Below are positions 45,407-52,576 of a stretch of DNA of 64,000 nt, piece by piece. The DNA is from Nibribacter ruber. Lineage in GTDB: Bacteria > Bacteroidota > Bacteroidia > Cytophagales > Hymenobacteraceae. The DNA is taken from NCBI RefSeq assembly GCF_009913235.1, contig NZ_CP047897.1, forward strand, positions 2,541,001 to 2,605,000. Direction: 5' to 3'. The translations under genes and the position numbers were made by a program. The notes below the pieces were generated by a model. The model worked only from the letters and a program-made list of their open reading frames with translations, ran no database searches and was not told where the DNA came from. Within the stretch, counting starts at the first letter, position 1, and every line of letters starts with the position of its first letter.

Positions 45407-46276
45407 ATGGAAATACAGCCTCGCCCGTTTACGCCCCGGCACCCGCTGTTGCAGAAGCACCTGCAATACTTCTATTTCCTGAAAACCGATTCCAGCCAGT
45501 TTGAGACACAGTACTACGCCTTTCCCAGCACCAACACCGTTTTAAACATCCACCAGAAGGCCAATTGCCAGATACAGGAGTACCATACCCACGTCTTTGA
45601 AGACCCCAGCCAACCGCACCTCGCCATTGTGCAGGGCATGCGCGAACTGGCCTTGCGCGCGCACTTGCAAGGCTAGTTAGACAAAGTAACCCTTATCTTC
45701 CATCCCTTGGGGCTCAACCATTTTCTGCCGGTGCCTTTTCTGAAGGTAGCGCCCAAAGATTCACAAGTGTTCACGGCTTGGGATGCTTTACCTGAATATC
45801 ATCAGTTTTTACATGCCTTCTACGCCACCCAAGACAATACCCAGAGCGCAAAGCTCCTTGAGGACTTTCTACTGAGCGTGTACCGGCCGTTCCCGGAATA
45901 TGAGGTCTTGCAGGAAGCACTCACTTTGCTCACGCAGTTTGACGAGGAACTGCCCGTGGAGGAAATAGCCCAGCGACTAAAACTAAACCCTAGAACCTTT
46001 CACAGGCTGTTCAAGAAGCACATGGGCATCTCACCGGTGGGTTACCGGAAGGTGGCACGGTTCAGGCATTCGCTCAACAACAAGCTGGTAGACGCGCAGT
46101 TCAAGAAACTCACCGAACTGGGTTACGCCAGCAACTTCTATGACCAGGCTTACTTTAACAAGGTCTACAAGCAGTTCACCGGCTCCAACCCCAGCACCTT
46201 TTTCAACTCCATTGACACCATGGCCGAGGATAAGCTCATTTTCCAGTTCCTGAAGGAAAAAGATAACACTGTCTGA
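45407..46276 (+). pseudogene. AraC-family regulator interrupted by an in-frame TAG
   Basis: Two open stretches in the same frame (45407-45676 and from about 45677 to 46276) are separated only by a TAG at 45674-45676, codon 90. The reading continues at once as LDKVTLIFHPLGLNHFLPVPF, natural AraC-type N-terminal domain text, so the stop is a point nonsense change and not a frameshift. The C-terminal HTH domain is complete (PVEEIAQRLKLNPRTFHRLFKKHMGISP and LGYASNFYDQAYFNKVYKQFTG). A downstream TTG at 45707 could start a shortened protein that keeps the DNA-binding domain. Sequencing error is the main alternative. Confidence 0.8.
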
Positions 46277-46335
46277 AAAATACAAGCGCTGGTTGAGTAG
46301 ACGGCATTTCTTTGTGCTTTCCTTACCCAAATTCC

Positions 46336-47517
46336 ATGAAAGCAAAACTCCTACTTCCGTTGTTTTTATTATTGGGCGCACTTTCTGCCACCGCCCAGAC
46401 CAAGCCCGCAACCTACCGCCTGTCCAGTCAGATTGAGACGCAGATTAAAACTGACACCGTACCTTGGAAGCACCAGAAAGGTGCCTGGGAATATTCGTTT
46501 GGGGGACATTATTTGCAGGCCTTGCAGGCGTGGGATGCGCAATACCCCACCATGCGGCGCCAAGTCACGGCCCAGGACAGCACTTTGTTTAAAACGCACG
46601 CGCCCAGCCCCGCCAAGGCATATTTGGTGGAGAAAGCAAAAAAACACCAGTTGTTCGTCATCAATGAGGCGCACCACACCGCTGAGCACAGAGCCTTCAC
46701 CCAAAGCCTGCTGGCAGATTTATACAAACAGGGTTACCGGTATCTGGGCTTAGAGGCCTTGGACCAAACAGACAGCCTCATCAATCAACGCCAATACCCA
46801 GTGCAGGAAAGCGGCTACTACACCAAAGAACCGCAGATGGGCAGTCTGGTGCGTGAGGCCTTACGCCTGGGCTATACCGTGTTTGGCTATGACGCTGAAG
46901 GTAACGGAAAAGAGCGGGAGATCAACCAGGCCCGAAACATCCAGAAAATGCTCCAGAAAGACCCTAAAGCCAAAATGGTCATCCATTGCGGCTTCGACCA
47001 TGTGAACGAGGGGCCATCACAGGCATGGGAGAAAGCCATGGCCGGCCGCCTGAAAGAATTTACCGGTTTGGACCCGTTCACCGTAGATCAGGAAAGCCTT
47101 ACGCCCACCAGCGCCCCGCGCTTTGACGAGCCTTTCCTACAGCTTTCCAACGCACCTTATCCAGCAGTCTATCTCCAAAAAGATACCAAACAGCCCTTCA
47201 CAGGTTCAGGTTCTCAGCGTACGGTAGATGTGGTAGTGGTGCATCCAAAGACCAAACTGGTCAAGGGACGGCCTGGTTGGGTGTGGTTGAAGGACCGGAA
47301 ACCGTACAAACTGTCTGCCAGGAAAATCACCATTGGGTATCCGGCACTGGTCTTGGCCTACAAACAAAGCGAGGCTGGTAAAGCGGTGCCCATGGATATT
47401 ATAGAAATCAGAAAGGCTCAGAATATGCCAGCCTTGGCCTTACCGAAGGGCGAGTACCGGCTTGTCCTTCAGAACGGAGCCGGACAGCAGCAGACGCTGC
47501 CCATCCAAGTGAAGTAA
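46336..47517 (+). CDS. Exported EreA/ChaN-like protein of unknown function
   Basis: 393 residues from the ATG at 46336, which gives the signal peptide MKAKLLLPLFLLLGALSATA-Q. The segment LFVINEAHHTAEHRAF...GYRYLGLEAL and later MVIHCGFDHVNEGP resemble the EreA/ChaN-like fold, where a Glu/His pair near the N-terminal strand and a His after strand four line the active or haem site. The C-terminal region (about 290-393) is beta-rich. Activity unknown; resemblance is by motif only. Confidence 0.75.
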   Translation: MKAKLLLPLFLLLGALSATAQTKPATYRLSSQIETQIKTDTVPWKHQKGAWEYSFGGHYLQALQAWDAQYPTMRRQVTAQDSTLFKTHAPSPAKAYLVEKAKKHQLFVINEAHHTAEHRAFTQSLLADLYKQGYRYLGLEALDQTDSLINQRQYPVQESGYYTKEPQMGSLVREALRLGYTVFGYDAEGNGKEREINQARNIQKMLQKDPKAKMVIHCGFDHVNEGPSQAWEKAMAGRLKEFTGLDPFTVDQESLTPTSAPRFDEPFLQLSNAPYPAVYLQKDTKQPFTGSGSQRTVDVVVVHPKTKLVKGRPGWVWLKDRKPYKLSARKITIGYPALVLAYKQSEAGKAVPMDIIEIRKAQNMPALALPKGEYRLVLQNGAGQQQTLPIQVK

Positions 47518-47535
47518 GCCACATAAAAGAGGACC

Positions 47536-47573
47536 CGTTTTTGCCCTGATTTCTGGAAATCAGGGCAAAAACG
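47536..47573. repeat. 38-bp intergenic palindrome, copy 18 (perfect, covariant)
   Basis: Perfectly symmetric but with different sequence: left arm CGTTTTTGCCCTGATTTC, centre TG, exact reverse complement right. Both arms carry the matching changes relative to copy 10. 18 bp after a stop codon. Confidence 0.97.
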
Positions 47574-47625
47574 GGTTCTTTCTAAAACGAATGCTTAGAC
47601 AAGCCCTAGGCAAACCAAGCTTTCT

Positions 47626-48426
47626 TTACCAGGTAATGGGGTCATCCTCCTCCCAGCCGTCATCATAGGAGCTGGCCATATCTTGAAAGGCGCCTCTCTT
47701 GTCTTTCAGGGCGGCACGCACATGGCTTCGGTAGAGATAGGCCACGGCCAGGTCCTCGTTGATGTCCAGGGCCTCGTCCAGGTCTTCCAGGGCTTGGGTG
47801 TATTCCTCAAGTTTCAGGTGCACGTACCCGCGGTAGGCAAAGGCAAACTCCAGATTAGCGTTCATGGCAATGGCTTTCTCCAGATCTTTAAGAGCGCCGT
47901 CAAAATCTTGCAGATAGGCCTTGGTATGGCCGCGCTGGGCCAGGGCGTCATAGTAGTCTGGTTCCAGGGCCAGGGCCTGGTCTAAATCTGCAATGGCAGC
48001 CGTGTACAGGCCCAGTTCATGGTTGGCCATGCCGCGCATGTAGTAAAAATTGGCGTTGCTGCCCTTGTAGAGAATGGCCTGGTCAAACTTCTCCTTGGCT
48101 GGCAGGTAAAACCCACCCCTGAACGCAATCTGACCCAGGTTAAAATACGCAGACCCAATGTTAGGATTCAGGCGAAGGGCTTTTCTGTAATCTTCCTTGG
48201 CGGCGTTGAAGGCGTGCTTGTCAAACTTGGCGTTGCCGCGGTGATAATACGCCAGTGCGTTGACAGAGTCCAGGGCAATGGCCTTGTCCAGCTCTACAAT
48301 GGCATCGTCAAAAAGACCCTGGCTCACTTTGGCCGCCCCCTTGGCCAGAAAATCCTGCGCCGTCTGGCCGTAACCAGAAAAGTAGGTGCAAAGCAGAAGA
48401 AGAGAAAGTAAAATGCGGGGACTCAT
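47626..48426 (-). CDS. Exported TPR-repeat protein
   Basis: 266 residues: signal peptide (cleavage near GYG-Q, residue 21) and about six tetratricopeptide repeats (for example ALAYYHRGNAKFDKHAFNAAKEDYRKAL, given here as overlapping TPR helices across residues 57-85). Likely a periplasmic scaffold. It is similar in length, signal and repeat pattern to the TPR protein at 55026-55844. Ends in an acidic tail (DDGWEEDDPITW). Confidence 0.87.
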   Translation of the reverse strand: MSPRILLSLLLLCTYFSGYGQTAQDFLAKGAAKVSQGLFDDAIVELDKAIALDSVNALAYYHRGNAKFDKHAFNAAKEDYRKALRLNPNIGSAYFNLGQIAFRGGFYLPAKEKFDQAILYKGSNANFYYMRGMANHELGLYTAAIADLDQALALEPDYYDALAQRGHTKAYLQDFDGALKDLEKAIAMNANLEFAFAYRGYVHLKLEEYTQALEDLDEALDINEDLAVAYLYRSHVRAALKDKRGAFQDMASSYDDGWEEDDPITW

Positions 48427-48519
48427 AGGGGGTACTCTAAAAGTAAGCCCATAAAGATAAGAGTTTTACAAAGTGTTTTGCATGGTCTTGCCGTTAAGTT
48501 GTCTCAGAACCGTCACAAT

Positions 48520-48557
48520 CGTTTTTGGGCGGTTTTCCAGAAAACAGGCCAAAAACG
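48520..48557. repeat. 38-bp intergenic palindrome, copy 19
   Basis: Two mismatched pairs, centre CA (inverted orientation). Lies in the divergent gap between the TPR gene and the sigma-factor gene. Confidence 0.92.
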
Positions 48558-48698
48558 GCGGCTTTCATGTTTCCCATCTTTTCGGCAAATTACCTCTTGC
48601 TTGCGTCTGCGGTGGTGTGGCCGCCGTTTTTCCCCTCCCAGAAAATATTTTTCAAAAAGCCTGTAATGACTTCTCACCTGCGTCGTCTTTGTTATTGA

Positions 48699-49208
48699 AT
48701 GGACTTACAAGAGTTTAAAACCAAGGTACTCCCGGCCAAACAAAAGCTCTACCGGCTGGCGCTCTTCTTGTTGCAGAACAAGGAGGAGGCTGAGGACATC
48801 TTGCAGGACGTGTTCCTGAAACTCTGGACCAATAAACACAAGCTCCACGCCTACGCCAGCATTGAGGCGTTTGCCATGACCGTCACCAAGAACCTATGCC
48901 TGGACAAACTAAAAGCGCGCAAGCACAAAAACATGGTAGTCATAGAAGACTTGGAACTAGGCGCCCATGATGCCAACCCACACCAGCGCTATGAGTTGGC
49001 AGACCAAGTGAACAAGGTGCAGGAACTGGTGCAGCTTCTGCCGGAGCAACAGCGCCTGATCCTACATCTGCGCGATGTGGAAGGCTACGAGTACCAGGAG
49101 ATTGAGCAGGTGACCGGCATACAGGTGAACGCCATACGGGTGGCCTTGAGCAGAGCCCGCAAAAGCGTACGCGACGGACTTTTAAAACTAGAAAGCTATG
49201 CAGTTTAA
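48699..49208 (+). CDS. ECF-family RNA polymerase sigma factor
   Basis: 169 residues with region 2 (AEDILQDVFLKLWTNKHKL... for core binding and -10 recognition) and region 4 (LPEQQRLILHLRDVEGYEYQ followed by a helix-turn-helix NAIRVALSRARKSVRDGL). The stop overlaps the next gene by 11 bp, so it is translationally coupled to a membrane protein that probably acts as its anti-sigma factor. Confidence 0.93.
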   Translation: MDLQEFKTKVLPAKQKLYRLALFLLQNKEEAEDILQDVFLKLWTNKHKLHAYASIEAFAMTVTKNLCLDKLKARKHKNMVVIEDLELGAHDANPHQRYELADQVNKVQELVQLLPEQQRLILHLRDVEGYEYQEIEQVTGIQVNAIRVALSRARKSVRDGLLKLESYAV

Positions 49209-50133
49209 CCAGATAGAAGCTTTGCTGGAGAAATACTACAACGGCCAAACCTCTTTACCGGAAGAGGCCCAGCTGCGGGAGTTCTTCCTGAAGACCAAAC
49301 TGCTGCCAGACCACCTCAAGGCCCATGCCGCCGCGTTCCAGTTTTACGCCCATGAGCAGACCGTTGAGATGGACAAGTTTCTGGCCGACGACTGGCTGTT
49401 TGCCAAGATAGAACAACCCTCCATGGCTGCGGAGCCTGCTACTCCCACAACCAGAAACGTCTTTACCGCCTACTCCTGGCAGATTGCCGCCAGCATCACG
49501 TTGCTGCTAGTGGCGTTCTGGGCCGGAAGCTATTTTAAACCCGCCAGCCAGCTTACTTCAGGAACTGCTCCTTTGGCAACACAGCAAGAGAAAGCAGAAA
49601 CGCCTGCTCCGCCAGCAGAAGAAGTTGCGCCTGTCATAGAAGAACCAGCCCTAGCCAGCGCCAAATCAGCACCAATAGAACCAGAACCGGCAGCAGAAAC
49701 CCAAGCTAGAGCATCCAAAGCCAGACCCAGAAAAGGAATAGTTTTGGCCAGTAACGTCACCCAGGTGGCCTCAGCGAGTGACCGTTTGCAGCTAATCAGC
49801 CAGGAAATGCCTGCACAGGGCCTCACCCCGCAAGAAAACCAAAAGGTAATGCGCCTGCTCATCAAAACCATGCAGCAAGATGACAACGTGAACGTGCGCC
49901 TGGCCGCCTGCGAGGCCCTTTACCAGTTCAAAGACCAGAAAGAGGCGCGGCAGGCGTTTATTCAGGCCTTGGGCACGCAGACAGACCCCATGATGCAGCT
50001 TACGCTCATTGACATTGTCATCAGCCTGAAGGAAAAACGAGCCCTGCCGCAACTACAGCAGCTAGCCAACCAGGAGAACGTCTTACCCATCATTAAACAC
50101 AAAGCACAAGAGGGACTGGGCACTCTTATCTAA
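49198..50133 (+). CDS. Membrane-anchored HEAT-repeat protein, likely anti-sigma factor
   Basis: 311 residues: a ~90-residue cytoplasmic N-terminal part starting QFNQIEALLEKYYNGQTSLPEE, which is the usual zinc-free anti-sigma-like start in Bacteroidetes, one membrane helix at about 93-113, a Pro/Glu/Ala-rich linker (about 120-175), and a periplasmic domain with HEAT-type repeats (NVNVRLAACEALYQF, DPMMQLTLIDIVISLK). Overlap with the sigma gene and topology suggest it holds the sigma factor at the membrane. Role inferred. Confidence 0.83.
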   Translation: MQFNQIEALLEKYYNGQTSLPEEAQLREFFLKTKLLPDHLKAHAAAFQFYAHEQTVEMDKFLADDWLFAKIEQPSMAAEPATPTTRNVFTAYSWQIAASITLLLVAFWAGSYFKPASQLTSGTAPLATQQEKAETPAPPAEEVAPVIEEPALASAKSAPIEPEPAAETQARASKARPRKGIVLASNVTQVASASDRLQLISQEMPAQGLTPQENQKVMRLLIKTMQQDDNVNVRLAACEALYQFKDQKEARQAFIQALGTQTDPMMQLTLIDIVISLKEKRALPQLQQLANQENVLPIIKHKAQEGLGTLI

Positions 50134-50204
50134 AGCCCGGTAAGCAGGCATCCATGGTACACGCCCGCTTTCACATTTACATTCATCTAATGACCAATAC
50201 AGAC

Positions 50205-51044
50205 ATGAAAAAAGTATGCATGATAGCATGGGCCAGCCTAATGCTCACCACAGGCGCCTTCGCCCAGACCAAAGCGGGCCAGCCCACAACCAACGCCCCT
50301 CAGAACAACGCCCGTGACGTGAAGACCCACAAAGTGAAGTTGGGCAGTGGCAAGGACAAACAAGTACAACTAACTGTGTATAGCAGCGAGGTAGAGATCA
50401 TAGGATACAACGGCGATGACGTCATCATTGAGACCTCAGACTACCTTCCTGCCTCCTCGGAACGCGCTAAGGGCCTCAAACCCTTGTATAACCAGATAGA
50501 GGACAACACGGGTCTGGGGTTAGCTGTGGAGAAGAAGAACGACGTCGTTTCCATCACCAAAGCTTCGCGCACCGCTGCCAGCTATACCATCAAAGTACCA
50601 AAAAATGCTTCCATTCTATTCAAAGAGGCAGACTGGACTGGCGGCGATCTTAAAATTACTGATGTAGACGGCGAGATTGAAGCTAGGCTCAACAACTCAG
50701 ACGCCACCCTAACCAACGTATCTGGACCGGTGGTGGCCAACACCACGGCCGGTACCATCAAAGTCATTTTCTCTGCCCTGGATCAGAGCAAGCCCTTCGC
50801 GCTGACCGCCGTGGCCGGCGACATTGACCTTACGTTCCCTGCTAACTCAAAAGCCAATTTCAAGCTGGAGTCCATGCAAGGCGAGATTTACACTGACTTT
50901 GACATGGACGTGAAGCATGAAGGCAAAAGCGAACTGCCCCTGATTGGCGGGGGTGGCATCATTGACGGCAAAACCAACGGCGGCGGCGTGCAAATCACGG
51001 TCAAGAGCATCACCAGCGACATCTACATCCGGAAGAAAAAATAG
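50205..51044 (+). CDS. Exported DUF4097-like beta-helix protein (first of pair)
   Basis: 279 residues from ATG 50205 (signal peptide MKKVCMIAWASLMLTTGAFA-Q; an upstream ATG at 50154 adds a non-signal tail). The mature part is a run of short beta strands (VQLTVYSSEVEIIGYNGDDV, GGDLKITDVDGEIEARLNNSD, GEIYTDFDMDVKHEGKSEL) like DUF4097/adhesin head repeats, ending SITSDIYIRKKK. Related to the next gene. Placed after the sigma/HEAT gene pair, so probably part of that envelope regulon. Confidence 0.82.
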   Translation: MKKVCMIAWASLMLTTGAFAQTKAGQPTTNAPQNNARDVKTHKVKLGSGKDKQVQLTVYSSEVEIIGYNGDDVIIETSDYLPASSERAKGLKPLYNQIEDNTGLGLAVEKKNDVVSITKASRTAASYTIKVPKNASILFKEADWTGGDLKITDVDGEIEARLNNSDATLTNVSGPVVANTTAGTIKVIFSALDQSKPFALTAVAGDIDLTFPANSKANFKLESMQGEIYTDFDMDVKHEGKSELPLIGGGGIIDGKTNGGGVQITVKSITSDIYIRKKK

Positions 51045-51076
51045 TCTCTCAGAGCCACTAAAAACCTAATTCTCTT

Positions 51077-51790
51077 ATGAAAAAGTTATTGCTTGCAGCC
51101 CTGCTCTTGTGGGGTATAGGGAACCTCCATGCCCAGAAAAAAACAGTGGAGAAGACGCTTACCGTGCCCGCCAGCCAGAAGGTGAACCTCAACCTCAAGT
51201 TTGCCAATGATATCAAAATCACCGCCTGGGACAAGAAGGAAGCCTACATCAAGGTGACCTATGAGATCAACGGCGGCAAGGGCAACGAGGCCATGAAAAT
51301 CACGTTCACGCCCAGCGCAGACCAACTTTCCATCCTCACAGACCTGGACCATGAGTACCTGAAAACCCAGGCATCAACTGAGAACGATTGCCCGGACGGT
51401 TATTCTCAAACCTCGGGCACGTACATCAAAGGCAAGGCGGCCAGGTTCACCTGCACCCGCATTGACTATGAAATCTTCCTACCCAGACAAGCAAACGTGA
51501 CTCTGGAAACTATCAACGGTGACATTGAGCTCAGAGGCTTCACCGGTCCGGTCAAGGCCAAGTCCATTAGTGGGTTTGTAGACATGGACTGGCCCACCCA
51601 GAAAGGCGCCAGTGTAGCCCTCAAAACTATTACCGGCGAAGTGTTCACCGACCTGGCCCTCCAGTTCCCGGCTGGCAAAAAGGAGATGTCCATGATTGGT
51701 CACCAATTAAACGGCAGCCTCAACAAAGGCGGCGCCGCCATCCAACTGGAATCCATCAGCAACAACATTTACCTGCGAAAGAAAAAGTAG
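51077..51790 (+). CDS. Exported DUF4097-like beta-helix protein (second of pair)
   Basis: 237 residues with signal peptide (to about LHA-Q, residue 19). Same pattern as the upstream gene: KITAWDKKEAYIKVTYEINGG, VTLETINGDIELRGFTGPV, KTITGEVFTDLALQFPAGKKE, ending SISNNIYLRKKK. The paired C-terminal endings and shared strand repeats make the two genes likely products of duplication. Palindrome copy 20 begins 5 bp after the stop. Confidence 0.82.
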   Translation: MKKLLLAALLLWGIGNLHAQKKTVEKTLTVPASQKVNLNLKFANDIKITAWDKKEAYIKVTYEINGGKGNEAMKITFTPSADQLSILTDLDHEYLKTQASTENDCPDGYSQTSGTYIKGKAARFTCTRIDYEIFLPRQANVTLETINGDIELRGFTGPVKAKSISGFVDMDWPTQKGASVALKTITGEVFTDLALQFPAGKKEMSMIGHQLNGSLNKGGAAIQLESISNNIYLRKKK

Positions 51791-51795
51791 CCCCT

Positions 51796-51833
51796 CGTTT
51801 TTGGGCTGTTTTAGTCAAAACAGCCCAAAAACG
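51796..51833. repeat. 38-bp intergenic palindrome, copy 20 (covariant)
   Basis: One mismatch at the innermost pair; GGGCTG on the left is matched by CAGCCC on the right, a compensatory change relative to copy 10. 5 bp after a stop codon. Confidence 0.94.
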
Positions 51834-51835
51834 AG

Positions 51836-52150
51836 GAAATTAAAAATTAGAAATTATGAATTAGAAATTGGTTGAGATGTGGTGTCCCCGTTTTAGCCTG
51901 TTCTTCTGAAAATAAAGCCAAAAGCGGCAGTTGCCCTTGCTCCAAAGACCTCGTAGTGTCCAGAGGACCTGCGAGCGTCTCTGTGCCAAGGACGGTTACC
52001 AAACGTAGATTCCCCCTTAAGGGGCGAAGGGGTTGTTTATACCAGCAGATAAAACAGGCAAAAGTGGGCAATGCGTCAGAGACAAGGCGGTGCCTGGTCT
52101 CTACAAAAACCACGCATAACGTCCCCCTTTAAAGGGGGTAGGGGGATGAC
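51836..52150 (-). repeat. Composite dispersed repeat, copy B (~315 bp, inverted)
   Basis: Reverse complement of 41356-41672 by eye, at roughly 70-80% identity in the parts I aligned. The perfect hairpin CCCCCTTTAAAGGGGG is at 52122-52137, and palindrome copy 21 lies inside with the same 18-bp and 20-bp flanking spacers as in copy A. Confidence 0.8.
51889..51926. repeat. 38-bp intergenic palindrome, copy 21 (degraded)
   Basis: Many mismatches, shortened T run; recognisable by ends, size and its position within composite repeat copy B. Confidence 0.75.
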
Positions 52151-52160
52151 TGCACATGCT

Positions 52161-52285
52161 GTTCGGGATTTGCAATCCCGAACTTTTGAAAAGCGGATTT
52201 GCAATCCGCCTGCTGCAACCTAACCTAATGGCTATGGTGCGGGGATTACAAATCTCCCCTCGGTACTTCCGAATTACAAATCCGG
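52161..52285. repeat. Cluster of four GGATT-type hairpins
   Basis: GTTCGGGATT-TGC-AATCCCGAAC (52161-52183), GCGGATT-TGC-AATCCGC (52193-52209), and two weaker forms with an ACA centre, GGGGATT-ACA-AATCTCCCC (52240-52258 region) and CCGAATT-ACA-AATCCGG (52269-52285). All share an ATT-N3-AAT core. Confidence 0.75.
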
Positions 52286-52476
52286 GAGAGCGCAGACAAA
52301 ACCTTGGTTGTATTTGCTCAAAAGGATTGATGGATACCCAGAAAAGCTTTGGTGAGAATGCGCGGAACCTGCACTTAGCAAAAAGCTCTCCTCCTGATTT
52401 GGGAGTGGCAGCAGCGGTAAAATCTTGGCTACTTTAACTCATAATTCTCAACTCTTACCACACCACTCTCCCCACT

Positions 52477-52514
52477 CGTTTTTAGGCTGATTTCCAGAAA
52501 ACAGCCTAAAAACG
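52477..52514. repeat. 38-bp intergenic palindrome, copy 22 (covariant)
   Basis: One mismatch; AGGCTG on the left pairs with CAGCCT on the right, another compensatory variant. Centre CA. 62 bp upstream of the TonB-dependent receptor start. Confidence 0.94.
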
Positions 52515-52576
52515 TCGCTTACTACTTTCAGGCGCAGGTAGCAGCCATACTTAAACCTCTTATTCTTATCATACCT

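Larger units (their letters stand above)
51791..52576. other. Repeat island upstream of the TonB-dependent receptor
   Basis: 786 bp without a convincing gene. It contains palindrome copies 20, 21 and 22, the second copy of the ~315-bp composite repeat, and four short GGATT-type hairpins. Open frames through it (for example 52156-52437) are translations of the repeats. Confidence 0.75.

Noticed and set aside
45674-45676. Recoding of the TAG as an amino acid (pyrrolysine-like or readthrough)
   Set aside because: No supporting pyl genes or readthrough context can be seen, and a point nonsense mutation is far simpler.
52156-52437. A 93-codon open frame in the repeat island
   Set aside because: Its first half is a translation of the ATT-N3-AAT hairpins; no protein-like features or homology pattern.
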